Shown piece after piece: positions 9,265 through 18,218 of a stretch of DNA of 64,000 bases. Every line of letters starts with the position of its first letter. Position 1 is the first letter of the stretch. Location of the stretch: the NCBI RefSeq assembly GCF_000422765.1, contig NZ_KE383915.1, positions 59,425 to 123,424 of the forward strand. Direction: 5' to 3'. Origin of the DNA: Neptunomonas japonica DSM 18939. GTDB taxonomy: Bacteria; Pseudomonadota; Gammaproteobacteria; Pseudomonadales; Balneatricaceae. A program made the translations under genes and the position numbers. The notes under the pieces are model-generated. The model saw only the letters and a program-made list of their open reading frames with translations, searched no databases and had not been told where the DNA came from.

Positions 9265-10470
9265 TTAAACGCGCTTTTTCGCGGGTAGGCAATGATTAAG
9301 AACTGCAAAACCAACAATGCCTGAAACAAGAGAACCTAGAATAATTCCAATACGCTGATCAAACAGCTGGTTTATTACTGTTTCATCAAATGCGAGCGAA
9401 CCGATAAACAAACTCATCGTAAAACCCACACCACAAAGAACGGCTGTTCCATATAGGCCACTCCATGACATGCCCTTTGGTAAACGGGTCCAATTAAGCT
9501 TAATAGCCAACCAGCAACATCCAAAAACACCAATTTGTTTACCAAGAAATAGCCCCAACGCTATTCCCAGTGGAACAGAGTGCATGACTTGTGCTGAGCC
9601 TATACCGGTAAAATTAATACCCGCATTAGCAAATGCAAAGATAGGCAAAATAAAGAAAGCGACGGCAAAGTGCAAATCATGCTCCATACTTTTTAGCGGG
9701 GAATAATCACTATTAGGGCGAGACTTCATGGGAACAAACATAGCCACTATTACGCCGGACAAGGTAGCATGAATCCCAGATTTCAACATAGCCACCCACA
9801 TAATAATACCAATTAGAATAAAAGCTGTTTTGGACTCAACACCCTGTTTGTTGAAGATCGCTAATAAAGGCAAGCAAGCGATAACAATTAACAACGCTAT
9901 ACCTGAAATATTATCAGTATAGAAAATGGCGATTATAAGAATTGCACCCACATCATCAAAAATGGCTAATGATGTTAAGAAAATCTTAATACTAATCGGT
10001 ACTCTGGAACCTAATAAAGTCAGAATACCTAATGCGAATGCAATATCTGTTGCTGCTGGAATAGCCCAGCCTTTCATTGCGGTTGTGTCGCCTATATTAA
10101 AAAAAGTATAAATAAGGGCAGGAACAGCCATCCCCCCAATCGCACCAATACCAGGCAAGATGATGTTGCATTTATCGGCAAGCTCGCCTTCAATTAACTC
10201 ACGCTTGAGCTCCAACCCAACCAGAAAAAAGAAAATGGCCATGAGGCCATCGTTAACCCATAAGAGTAATGGTTTTGCTATATGCAGAGCGCCGACTCTG
10301 ATTTCAACAGGGGTCGATATTAAAAGGTCGTAATAGTTTTGATAGGGGCTGTTAGCTAATATCATGGCGAACACAGCAGCTAGCATCAAGGTAATGCCAC
10401 CGGCTGATTCTAATTTAAAAAAACTAGATAAAGATGAACCATGCGTCAATAAATCTGGATAATTCGGCAT
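9265..10470 (-). CDS. nhaA: Na+/H+ antiporter NhaA
   Basis: Inner-membrane antiporter exporting Na+ for H+ import, used for sodium and alkaline pH homeostasis. The protein is about 401 residues with roughly 12 hydrophobic segments. The family signatures are visible: WVNDGLMAIFFFLVGLELKRE, ATDIAFALGIL (carrying one of the two essential aspartates) and FDDVGAILIIAIFYT (the other). A frame extends to 10521, but the ATG at 10470 with AAAGGAAG gives the normal start. It stands alone; the short plus-strand frame beyond its end is not convincing. Confidence 0.93.
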   Translation of the reverse strand: MPNYPDLLTHGSSLSSFFKLESAGGITLMLAAVFAMILANSPYQNYYDLLISTPVEIRVGALHIAKPLLLWVNDGLMAIFFFLVGLELKRELIEGELADKCNIILPGIGAIGGMAVPALIYTFFNIGDTTAMKGWAIPAATDIAFALGILTLLGSRVPISIKIFLTSLAIFDDVGAILIIAIFYTDNISGIALLIVIACLPLLAIFNKQGVESKTAFILIGIIMWVAMLKSGIHATLSGVIVAMFVPMKSRPNSDYSPLKSMEHDLHFAVAFFILPIFAFANAGINFTGIGSAQVMHSVPLGIALGLFLGKQIGVFGCCWLAIKLNWTRLPKGMSWSGLYGTAVLCGVGFTMSLFIGSLAFDETVINQLFDQRIGIILGSLVSGIVGFAVLNHCLPAKKRV

Positions 10471-10560
10471 AACTTCCTTTACTTTCAAACACCTACCATC
10501 GCTAACAAAAATAGCCTTCAAGAAAATCTAGGCATATTATCTGTTAGATATGTATAACCG

Positions 10561-10592
10561 AATGAGGGTAGTTATATTCAACCACCCTCATT
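10561..10592 (-). terminator. hairpin downstream of dbpA
   Basis: AATGAGGGT pairs with ACCCTCATT (9 bp, 14-base loop). It sits between the end of dbpA and the start of nhaA on the minus strand, where a terminator for dbpA is expected. No clean T-run follows, so termination is not certain. Confidence 0.45.
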
Positions 10593-10667
10593 TAGCTGTT
10601 CGAATTAGATAAAGAAAATTAACTTTAGTTCAGTAGTTTACTATGGCTAACCAGCAAGCTCATGCGC

Positions 10668-12050
10668 TTAGAGGCGTCTAGCGCGGTATGAACGACCTTT
10701 CATTTTTCCTTCACTGATCTTTTTCAATGCTGCTTTTGCTACATCCTGCTGAACCGCAACATACGATTTATTATCCATAATCTGGATTTTACCAACCTGC
10801 TTACCATCAATCCCATTTTCACCGGTTAGCGCGCCCAGAATATCGCCCGCTCTGATTTTTTGCTTTTTACCACCATCAATCTGTATGGTCGACATTTCTG
10901 GTTTGAAAACAGGTTTATCCAACGCACTATCAGAAGGTAAGGACTCAACAGTAATGCGCTGTCCTATGTAATCTTCTAAGCGCGCAACCCTATGGGTTTC
11001 ATTATCACTAAATAAAGTGCACGCTAAGCCCTTACGCCCAGCACGTCCAGTACGGCCAATCCTGTGGACATAAACCTCAATATCACGAGCAATTTGGTAA
11101 TTGATGACGGCATCAAGCGCCTCAATATCTAAGCCTCGTGATGCAACATCCGTGGCAACCAATATCGAAACACTTTTATTGGCAAAACGAACTAATGTTT
11201 GGTCACGATCTCGTTGTTCTAAGTCACCATGAAGCGCAACAGCACTAAACCCATAATTACAAAGCTCATTTGCAACCTCTTGTGTCTCAATACGCGTATT
11301 ACAAAAGACTACAGTCGATTCTGGGCGGTTTTTCAGTAGAAGCAAGCGTAAAGCAAGCATACGCTCGGCATCATCTTTCACTTTAAATAGGTGCTGCTTA
11401 ATACTTGAGTCATCATGAGTAGAGGTTACTTGAACCATCTCAGGTTCAGTCATTATGCGTTTAGCAATCGACTCGATTTTTTTAGGGAATGTTGCACTAA
11501 ATAATAAGGTTTGGCGCTCCAAAGGAATCTGATCAATCACAGCATCCAGCGCATCCTGAAACCCCATCTCGAGCATACGATCCGCTTCATCCAGCACCAG
11601 TGTTTCGACATGTTCCAGGTTAAGTGTTTTGCGATTAATATGGTCTTCAATACGCCCAGGTGTGCCCACAATAATATGCGCGCCATGCTCTAGCGAGCCG
11701 ATCTGCGGGCCTAAGGGAGTACCACCACACAGTGTTAGCACTTTGATATTATGGATAGTACGTGCCAGTGTGCGCACTTCTTTAGCGACTTGATCAGCTA
11801 GCTCACGTGTAGGGCAAAGTACCAACGCCTGAATTCTAAAACGCTTAACATTCAGCTTTTCTAGCATCCCTAAAACAAAAGCAGCGGTTTTACCTGAACC
11901 TGTTTTCCCCTGAGCAATAACATCCTTACCCGCCAAGATATGTGGCAAGCTTTGCTCTTGGATTGGCGTCATTGATGTATAACCAATAGAATCCAAGTTT
12001 TGAAGTAGCGCAGGTTTTAATTTTAGGGTCGAAAAATCTAGAGAGCTCAA
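10668..12050 (-). CDS. dbpA: ATP-dependent RNA helicase DbpA
   Basis: DEAD-box helicase that acts on 23S rRNA during 50S subunit assembly. Seen in order: Q motif (GYTSMTPIQ), motif I GKTGSGKT, PTRELADQ, motif II DEAD, motif III SAT, and motif VI HRIGRTGRAGRKG. The C-terminal 70-80 residues are the DbpA RNA-binding domain (IQIDGGKKQKIRAGDILGAL, then VGKIQIMDNKSYVAV), which separates it from RhlE and SrmB. A frame reaches 12104 from a GTG, but it has no ribosome site. TTG at 12050, seven bases after AGGA, gives 460 residues against 457 in E. coli, so I chose it. Confidence 0.9.
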   Translation of the reverse strand: MSSLDFSTLKLKPALLQNLDSIGYTSMTPIQEQSLPHILAGKDVIAQGKTGSGKTAAFVLGMLEKLNVKRFRIQALVLCPTRELADQVAKEVRTLARTIHNIKVLTLCGGTPLGPQIGSLEHGAHIIVGTPGRIEDHINRKTLNLEHVETLVLDEADRMLEMGFQDALDAVIDQIPLERQTLLFSATFPKKIESIAKRIMTEPEMVQVTSTHDDSSIKQHLFKVKDDAERMLALRLLLLKNRPESTVVFCNTRIETQEVANELCNYGFSAVALHGDLEQRDRDQTLVRFANKSVSILVATDVASRGLDIEALDAVINYQIARDIEVYVHRIGRTGRAGRKGLACTLFSDNETHRVARLEDYIGQRITVESLPSDSALDKPVFKPEMSTIQIDGGKKQKIRAGDILGALTGENGIDGKQVGKIQIMDNKSYVAVQQDVAKAALKKISEGKMKGRSYRARRL

Positions 12051-12199
12051 TGTGTTGTCCTGTACGTGGTCTGTTTCAAAGTAAAGATGACCAAAAAGGC
12101 GCACATAATAGCAGATCTACGGCTATTACGCTGATTTATAAACGCTGCTTTACGCCAAGTAACTCTATTTATTTGGTGTAAAACACAACACTTAACACA

Positions 12200-12763
12200 C
12201 TAGGCATCACGCACGAATAAATACTCATCCATAAAATCACCATCGCGCTCTAATGAACGGTAATATTCAACACGAAAATTAGCTGCCACTTCTAGATATT
12301 CACCGGGTAGTAAACAAAAACGTTCAGAGAAGCCTTTCTCTTGATGCTGTCGCACATTAAAACTATTGAGCATTAACTTACCTTGCAAAGTAAGTAAGTC
12401 AGGTAAGCAAGAAAACAACGCCGGCGACGGCCTAAAACGATTGATCACTATATTGTCGTACTGGCCTAATTGTTTTAATGCAAGCACATCATCAAGGTCA
12501 CATTGGAGTGTACGTATCGTTAATTGCTGCGCTTTCGCACTGATTGCTAAGCGTTTTAGCCCTTCTTCAGCGATATCTACAGCAGTAACCGCAAAGCCTT
12601 GCTGCGCTAAAAATAAAGAAGAACCTCCATCGCCTGACGCCAAGTCTAATACTGTACCGGGTTTTAGTTGCTGCCACCCCTCTGTTATTGCACCAGGTAC
12701 AGATGCAAGTGCTCCTGTTTTTTCTGCGTAACGGCGATTCCATTTTTCACGTACTGATGACAT
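12200..12763 (-). CDS. class I SAM-dependent methyltransferase
   Basis: A 187-residue Rossmann-fold methyltransferase. Motif I is VLDLASGDGGSSLFLA (about 38-53), followed by VTAVDIAEEGLKRL and a D-rich motif (LQCDLDD), which bind SAM. The general make-up resembles TehB-like or small-molecule methyltransferases; the substrate is not identifiable. It follows the LysR gene with an 8-base gap on the same strand, so the two are probably co-transcribed. Confidence 0.75.
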   Translation of the reverse strand: MSSVREKWNRRYAEKTGALASVPGAITEGWQQLKPGTVLDLASGDGGSSLFLAQQGFAVTAVDIAEEGLKRLAISAKAQQLTIRTLQCDLDDVLALKQLGQYDNIVINRFRPSPALFSCLPDLLTLQGKLMLNSFNVRQHQEKGFSERFCLLPGEYLEVAANFRVEYYRSLERDGDFMDEYLFVRDA

Positions 12764-12771
12764 ATCAACCC

Positions 12772-13683
12772 TTATGATATTTGCGAGTTTGCAAAGGCAT
12801 ATACTTGTTTTACTTTCTGATTAATCAAGGCTCCTAGCTGCAGGGTAGCAGGCCCAGCATAACTACCTTCACGGTAAATAAGATAAAGCTCAACCGAGCG
12901 CTCTGAGCCTGACGCTAAAGGCAGTGCCTTTAACTTTCCACTATCTAACTCATTCTTGATCTTTAATGCAGGATACCAAGCATAGCCAAGCCCGATTACA
13001 GCACTCCGTATAGAGGTACCTATATGGCTGAGTGTCAAACGTTGCTGCGCTCCCAGCCAACCTGAGTCTGTACCACGACTTCCCGAATCCTTCACCACCA
13101 GCTGCCTATGCAAACGTAAGTCTTGATAATCTAGAGTACGGTTTAACTGGTGTAGAGGATGATTTGGAGCGGCAACTGCATGAAAAGTCACTTGCATTAA
13201 AGGATCTCCTAAAAACCCTGGCGGTACATAACCACTAATAACAATATCAGCTTCTTTATTGATTAAAGCTTCATCAGATCCGCTTAATACCGTTTCTTTT
13301 AGCTCAATTCTTGTCATTGGGTTTTCAGTCATGAAATCTTGTATTGCATCCAATAACACCCATTGAGGGAACAAGGTATCAACCACTATTTTTATTTCAG
13401 CTTCTATACCCGAAGAAAACTGCTGGGCCATAGACTCCATTTGCTGCGCTTCTTCTAACAATACTTTAGCACGCCGATATAAGGTCCTGCCGGCGGGAGT
13501 CAGTGCCGCTTTACGCCCCTCAATCTTAAACGCTTGGATGCTTAGGCTAGTTTCAAGTTTTTGAATGGCATAACTAATAGATGACTGACTTTTTCCCATT
13601 GATTCAGCCGCCATCGCATAGCCACCATTATCGACAACAGCCACTAAAGCTTGCCACTGCTCTAAGGTAACGAGTGTATTCAT
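12772..13683 (-). CDS. LysR-family regulator, divergent from azoR
   Basis: LysR-type transcription factor of about 303 residues. The helix-turn-helix is at the N terminus (GYAMAAESMGKSQSSISYAIQKLE), with a periplasmic-binding-like effector domain behind it. A GTG three codons earlier (13692) is also possible; neither has a strong ribosome site. It faces the azoR-hydroquinone reductase-pirin operon across a 126-base gap bracketed by a 13-bp inverted repeat, so it is the probable redox or electrophile-responsive regulator of that operon. Confidence 0.87.
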   Translation of the reverse strand: MNTLVTLEQWQALVAVVDNGGYAMAAESMGKSQSSISYAIQKLETSLSIQAFKIEGRKAALTPAGRTLYRRAKVLLEEAQQMESMAQQFSSGIEAEIKIVVDTLFPQWVLLDAIQDFMTENPMTRIELKETVLSGSDEALINKEADIVISGYVPPGFLGDPLMQVTFHAVAAPNHPLHQLNRTLDYQDLRLHRQLVVKDSGSRGTDSGWLGAQQRLTLSHIGTSIRSAVIGLGYAWYPALKIKNELDSGKLKALPLASGSERSVELYLIYREGSYAGPATLQLGALINQKVKQVYAFANSQIS

Positions 13684-13721
13684 CTCATTCACATCTATTT
13701 TTTAGATAATAATGCGCTAAT

Positions 13722-13804
13722 TATACCTATTTATAATCTTTTTAATGAATATAAAATCAATTCCATTAAACAAAACACTTTTAATGTAAAAATAAATAGG
13801 TATA
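13722..13804. promoter_or_regulatory. 13-bp inverted repeat bracketing lysR/azoR promoter region
   Basis: TATACCTATTTAT (13722-13734) and ATAAATAGGTATA (13792-13804) are perfect inverted copies, 57 bases apart. The right copy covers the TAGG that probably serves as azoR ribosome site, 5 bases before the ATG. Two separated half sites at either end of a divergent promoter region are what a LysR tetramer with DNA bending would use. Binding is inferred. Confidence 0.5.
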
Positions 13805-13809
13805 CCCGA

Positions 13810-14421
13810 ATGACAACACTACTACATATCAAGAGCAGCCTTTTTGGTGAAGATGGAAAATCTAATCTGCTAGCAACTGAGTTTATTGAACAATGGCAAA
13901 ACAAACAGGGCACTGAAAAAAGTAACGGCCAAGTAGTTGTGCGTGATGTCATTAGCAACAGCACTTCTCACCTTGATGCTTCTATCATAACGGCTTTCAT
14001 GACACCTGAAGCCGAGAGAACTGTAGAGCAGCAAACCATAGCATGCCACTCTGATACGCTGATTAATGAAATCCGCGAAGCTGACATAATCGTTATCGGT
14101 GTGCCCATGTACAATTTTGGTATTCCATCACAGATGAAGGCTTATCTGGATCACATTGCACGCGCTGGAATCACGTTTAAATATACTGATACTGGCCCAG
14201 TTGGCTTATTGGAAGACAAACCTGTTTACCTATTTGCAACACGTGGTGGCATGTATCGTGATTCGGGCATAGATTTTCAGGTTCCATTTATGACGCAATT
14301 TCTTAATTTTATCGGCCTCAGCAGTATCGATACCATCTATGCAGAAGGCCTTAATATGGGTGCCGTTGCTGAAAACTCCTTAGCTGCTGCTAAAACTCAA
14401 ATTAGTGCCGCTGTAAATTAA
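13810..14421 (+). CDS. azoR: FMN-dependent NADH-azoreductase
   Basis: Flavodoxin-fold quinone/azo reductase of 203 residues that uses NADH and FMN for two-electron reduction of quinones. Seen: the N-terminal phosphate loop region (LHIKSSLFGEDGKSN), the MYNFGIPSQMKAYLDHIARAG flavin-binding segment and FATRGGMY. These are typical of AzoR. It is first in an operon with glutathionyl-hydroquinone reductase (40-base gap) and pirin, opposite a LysR gene. Together these suggest handling of quinones and other electrophiles rather than dyes. Confidence 0.9.
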   Translation: MTTLLHIKSSLFGEDGKSNLLATEFIEQWQNKQGTEKSNGQVVVRDVISNSTSHLDASIITAFMTPEAERTVEQQTIACHSDTLINEIREADIIVIGVPMYNFGIPSQMKAYLDHIARAGITFKYTDTGPVGLLEDKPVYLFATRGGMYRDSGIDFQVPFMTQFLNFIGLSSIDTIYAEGLNMGAVAENSLAAAKTQISAAVN

Positions 14422-14461
14422 GCAGCATTAAACTTTACAAGAAATAGCGAGGAGTAATCTG

Positions 14462-15454
14462 ATGGGACTGTTAATTAATGGCCAATGGCACGATCAGTGG
14501 TATGACACTAAAACTAATGATGGCGAGTTTATTCGCCATGAGTCGCAGTTCCGACATTGGATTGCCAAACCTAGCTCAGAAAAAAATACAGATAATACAA
14601 ATACTGATACCCCTTTTATAGCAGAAGCGGGACGTTATCACTTGTATGTTTCTTTAGCATGCCCTTGGGCACACCGCACATTAATTATGCGAGCGTTAAA
14701 AGGATTAGAGAATATTGTTAGCGTTGATATTGTCCATCCATTAATGCAAGACAACGGTTGGACCTTTACTAATGATACAGCGACAACAACAGGAGACTCG
14801 CAACTCTCATCCGATTATCTTTATCAGCTTTACACGCATGAGCAAGCCAATTATAGCGGCCGAGTAACGGTACCTATTCTCTGGGATAAGCAACAGCAGC
14901 GCATTGTTAGTAATGAATCATCAGAAATAATACGTATGTTCAACAGTGCTTTTAATGACGTGGGCGCAATACAGACAGACTACTACCCTCCTGCCCTTCG
15001 CTCTGAAATTAATCAGCTAAACAACTGGATATATGAGAGCGTTAACAACGGCGTTTATCGCGCCGGTTTTGCCACCAGCCAACAAGCATACGATAACGCA
15101 GTAACGCTGTTATTTGCCGCGCTTGATGATTTAAATGAACGCCTTAGCACACAACGATATTTAATAGGCAAGCAGCTAACAGAAGCAGACATACGTCTAT
15201 TTACAACACTCATACGGTTTGATCCTGTCTATGTAAGCCACTTTAAATGCGACCGTAAGCGTATTGCCGACTACCCGGCACTTTCTGGATACGTAAGAGA
15301 TATCTATCAAATAAATGGCATTGCAGAAACCGTCTGCTTTGATCATATCAAACAGCACTACTTCACCAGCCACAAAATGATTAATCCAACAGGCATCATT
15401 CCTGTTGGACCAGAGCTTGACCTCAACGCCCCCCACCGGAGGGATATCCTATGA
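14462..15454 (+). CDS. glutathionyl-hydroquinone reductase (Xi-class GST)
   Basis: Reduces glutathionyl-hydroquinones to hydroquinone using GSH, completing quinone detoxification. The 330-residue protein has the thioredoxin-like domain with catalytic Cys67 in ACPWAHR, then the all-helical GST domain (EADIRLFTTLIRFDPVY). This matches YqjG/ECM4/PcpF relatives. It overlaps the pirin start by four bases (ATGA), so translation is coupled. The pairing with AzoR upstream makes chemical sense: one enzyme reduces quinones, the other rescues their GSH adducts. Confidence 0.9.
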   Translation: MGLLINGQWHDQWYDTKTNDGEFIRHESQFRHWIAKPSSEKNTDNTNTDTPFIAEAGRYHLYVSLACPWAHRTLIMRALKGLENIVSVDIVHPLMQDNGWTFTNDTATTTGDSQLSSDYLYQLYTHEQANYSGRVTVPILWDKQQQRIVSNESSEIIRMFNSAFNDVGAIQTDYYPPALRSEINQLNNWIYESVNNGVYRAGFATSQQAYDNAVTLLFAALDDLNERLSTQRYLIGKQLTEADIRLFTTLIRFDPVYVSHFKCDRKRIADYPALSGYVRDIYQINGIAETVCFDHIKQHYFTSHKMINPTGIIPVGPELDLNAPHRRDIL

Positions 15455-16311
15455 GCACCTCAACACAACAAAGAACGATTGCACGTATTATTCCGGCCGT
15501 TGATAGCCAAGATGGTGCAGGTGTAAAACTTAAACGTAGTGTAGGAAAAAACGCAGCCTCACGTATTGACCCTTTTTTGATGCTCGATGCTTTTTCATCT
15601 GCCAACCCTGACGACTACATTGCAGGCTTCCCTCCTCATCCACACCGCGGCTTTGAAACCGTCACCTACATGTTAGATGGCCACATGATCCATAAAGATC
15701 ACATGGGCAATGAAGGAGACTTGCGTACAGGTGGTGTTCAATGGATGACCGCTGGCCGAGGCGTTATTCACGAAGAGCGCCCTCAAATGACAGAAGGCTT
15801 AATGCGCGGCTTTCAATTATGGATTAACTTACCGGCCAGCGAAAAAATGAAACCGGCCGCTTACCAGAATATAGAACCTCAAGAAGTACCGGTCATAACA
15901 CTTAATAATGGCAGCACTCTTAAAGTCATTGCTGGCGAATATCAGTTAGAAGATAAGCTTGCTACTGGGCCTATTGCTGCGGGTAGCACACAAGTTACCT
16001 ACCTTGATATTCACATACCAAAAGGCGAGCACCTGAGCCTACCTGTTAGCAGCAGCTTAAGTACCTTCATTTATCTGTTTGAAGGCCAAGCAGGAATCAA
16101 CAAACAAGCGCTAAGCAAGAATAACGCAGCCATTTTAGGCTCAGGAAACAACGTTACTATTCACGCAGCAGAAATGGGGGCAAGGATGTTGTTAATAGCA
16201 GGCAAGGCAATAGGCGAACCTATCGCGCAATATGGCCCATTTGTGATGAATACTATGAAGGAAGTTGATCAAGCAATTGAAGATTACCAAAACAATACAC
16301 TAACAAATTAG
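15451..16311 (+). CDS. pirin family protein
   Basis: Bicupin iron protein of 286 residues. The pirin signature is intact: PHPHRGFETVTYMLDG, HKDHMGNEG and MTAGRGVIHEERP contain the three His and one Glu that bind iron. Bacterial pirins such as YhhW have quercetin 2,3-dioxygenase activity in vitro; others act in redox signalling. It overlaps the upstream GST gene by four bases and closes the azoR operon. A role in the same quinone response is inferred. Confidence 0.9.
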   Translation: MSTSTQQRTIARIIPAVDSQDGAGVKLKRSVGKNAASRIDPFLMLDAFSSANPDDYIAGFPPHPHRGFETVTYMLDGHMIHKDHMGNEGDLRTGGVQWMTAGRGVIHEERPQMTEGLMRGFQLWINLPASEKMKPAAYQNIEPQEVPVITLNNGSTLKVIAGEYQLEDKLATGPIAAGSTQVTYLDIHIPKGEHLSLPVSSSLSTFIYLFEGQAGINKQALSKNNAAILGSGNNVTIHAAEMGARMLLIAGKAIGEPIAQYGPFVMNTMKEVDQAIEDYQNNTLTN

Positions 16312-16339
16312 CAATTAACCAATAATATCAAGCTCGCAG

Positions 16340-16738
16340 CTAATCCGTTTGCCACTCTTCATAGGCTGGAACATCTTTATATTCCAACCATGATTTATCA
16401 TGCGATAGCCAGATATGGGACTGCGGCTTTACGCCTGGATCATTATCTAAGGTTGCCACACGAAGAATCACATGAGGAGCACCCTCTCGCTCAGCCATAA
16501 GGTGGGAGCCACACTGAGAGCAGAAATGTCGGTGTTTTCCTTTAGATGATTCAAAAGAGGCCCTCACCTCTTCGCCTCTAATCCATCTAAAATGTTCTCT
16601 CATTACGCCTGCTGTGGCTACAAATGCTGCAGCATGCGCTTTTTGACACGTAGAGCAATGGCAATGACTTATCGGCATATCCAGCGAATCAACTTCGTAC
16701 ACTACCGCCTTGCATAAACAGCTTCCTTTCATCGCCAT
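16340..16738 (-). CDS. GFA/CENP-V family zinc protein
   Basis: A 132-residue protein of the glutathione-dependent formaldehyde-activating (GFA) fold. Zinc ligands are visible as SCLCKAV, HCHCSTCQK and FCSQCGSHL. AAGGAG precedes the ATG. Only some family members act on S-hydroxymethylglutathione; most have unknown substrates. It follows the msrA gene on the same strand with a 14-base gap, so it is probably co-transcribed with it. Confidence 0.82.
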   Translation of the reverse strand: MAMKGSCLCKAVVYEVDSLDMPISHCHCSTCQKAHAAAFVATAGVMREHFRWIRGEEVRASFESSKGKHRHFCSQCGSHLMAEREGAPHVILRVATLDNDPGVKPQSHIWLSHDKSWLEYKDVPAYEEWQTD

Positions 16739-16752
16739 TGCTTTGCTCCTTA

Positions 16753-17346
16753 TTAATGGGTTGCTTTATCACCCCAAATTGCTTTTAAGCGCTTATCACG
16801 ACCGCAGTTCCAACGGTACGCCTTATATCGAAGAGGATTGTTTTTGTAGTAATCCTGATGATAGCTCTCTCTTCCATGAATAGGGTAAAAGGTAGATGCA
16901 TCTAAAATTGGTGTCACTACGGTTTGTTCTGGAAACTGCGCTACAACTTCTTTTCTTGAAGCTTCAGCCAGTGCTCTTTCAGTACTACTAGCTACAAAAA
17001 TAGCGCTCAGATAACTCGGCCCTTTATCGCAAAACTGCCCTCGCGAATCAAATGGATCAACATTAACCCAGTAATGCGCTAGCAGCTCTTTATAAGTCAC
17101 TTTCTTTGGATCATAGGTAATCTCAACGGCCTCGTAGTGGCCTTTATGATTACCATTATACGTTGGGTTTTTAAGTGTTCCGCCAGTAAAGCCAGAAACA
17201 ACTTCAGACACACCCTCTAGCTTTTCAAAGTCAGATTCCATACACCAAAAGCAGCCGCCTGCTAAAACGGCTTTATCTGCATAAACATTTGCGCCATAAG
17301 AAAGCAGGCCCGCAACAACAGCAAGTAACATCAATTTATTCTTCAT
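16753..17346 (-). CDS. msrA: exported peptide-methionine (S)-S-oxide reductase
   Basis: Repairs oxidised methionine in proteins. Catalytic Cys32 lies in GGCFWCMES, followed by VSGFTGG, YNGNHKGHYEAVEITYDP and the DPFDSRGQFCDKG segment. A cleavable signal peptide (MKNKLMLLAVVAGLLSYGA, ending near YADK) directs this copy to the periplasm, which differs from the common cytoplasmic MsrA. A frame continues upstream to 17388, but the ATG at 17346 with a GAGAG site starts exactly at the signal peptide. 197 residues. Confidence 0.92.
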   Translation of the reverse strand: MKNKLMLLAVVAGLLSYGANVYADKAVLAGGCFWCMESDFEKLEGVSEVVSGFTGGTLKNPTYNGNHKGHYEAVEITYDPKKVTYKELLAHYWVNVDPFDSRGQFCDKGPSYLSAIFVASSTERALAEASRKEVVAQFPEQTVVTPILDASTFYPIHGRESYHQDYYKNNPLRYKAYRWNCGRDKRLKAIWGDKATH

Positions 17347-17563
17347 GTAACATCTCTCAGCAAAGTTCTTTACAAAAAACCGCAACATCTAACGATATAG
17401 TGATTCGGACAACAGTTTGCTTGAATTGTTACAACCCCAGTGACAAAAGTAATAGCACTGGGTTATAAAGCATCACTCATTTTGTACTGATTCAACTTCT
17501 TGAGTCTTAAAACCTGCAGGCATAACGATCTCCCGTAACCTTTTCGTTAAATAGCTCTCGATA

Positions 17564-18088
17564 TCAGACCAATTTAGCCATCGCTGACTGCAACGCCAAT
17601 TTTATTTCTTCATTATTGATAGATGATTTTTCCATATCAAAATTCTCATAAAAACTTGGCACTGAGCAACTCGCTTTTACTTCACCCGCAAAAAATGGAG
17701 CTGAATTCAGCGCCTGAGCTAACACGCCCGCTCCCCCTCTTGCACCTGGAGAGGTAGATAAAAGCACCATAGATTTATTCTGAAAAACCTTCGGATTAAT
17801 ACGAGAACACCAATCAAATAGATTTTTGTACGCCGCACTGTAAGAGCCATTGTGCTCTGCAAAAGAGATGACCAAAGCATCACAACCAGCAATTTTTTCT
17901 AAAAACGCCTGCGCTAAAGCCGGCTTACCCAGTTCAGTTTCTTTATCTTCACTAAACAAAGGGAGCTCGTAATCGTTCAAATCTAAAACATCAACATGGC
18001 TTGATTCAATCAAGCTACTCGCATAAGCGACTAATTTTTTATTAATGGATTTTTTACTACTACTGGCGGCAAAAGCTACTATTTTCAT
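17564..18088 (-). CDS. NADPH-dependent FMN reductase family protein
   Basis: Flavodoxin-like reductase of about 174 residues. Seen: FAASSSKKSINKKL (phosphate-binding loop), DYELPLFSED, SFAEHNGSYSAAYKNLFDW and LLSTSPGARGGAGVL, all standard for the FMN_red family (azobenzene/chromate/quinone reductases). The start at 18088 is preferred to an upstream ATG at 18121 because the fold begins directly at MKIVAFAASS. Substrate unknown. After its end, an AACCC-CAGTG type hairpin lies near 17431-17463. Confidence 0.82.
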   Translation of the reverse strand: MKIVAFAASSSKKSINKKLVAYASSLIESSHVDVLDLNDYELPLFSEDKETELGKPALAQAFLEKIAGCDALVISFAEHNGSYSAAYKNLFDWCSRINPKVFQNKSMVLLSTSPGARGGAGVLAQALNSAPFFAGEVKASCSVPSFYENFDMEKSSINNEEIKLALQSAMAKLV

Positions 18089-18218
18089 AATGTACTCATC
18101 TTTATTAAAGGGTAGAAACACTAGTGGTTACATAAAGTGTAATACACGACCTAAATCGCACTAATAAGATTAATCTCACTGGCATATCCTTGATCGTATA
18201 TTAAACAATCACATCGAG

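Noticed and set aside
9083..9268. Plus-strand 61-codon frame opposite nhaA end
   Set aside because: No ribosome site and no family features; it probably only fills the gap between lipoprotein and nhaA.
12150..12183. TTTACGCCAA/TTGGTGTAAA stem upstream of dbpA
   Set aside because: Ten pairs with one G-U, but no T-run and unclear relation to the adjoining genes.
17473..17523. Sixteen-codon frame MPAGFKTQEVESVQNE with GGGAG six bases upstream on the minus strand
   Set aside because: The ribosome site is good but the peptide is tiny, matches nothing I know, and lies between two unrelated genes; chance cannot be excluded.
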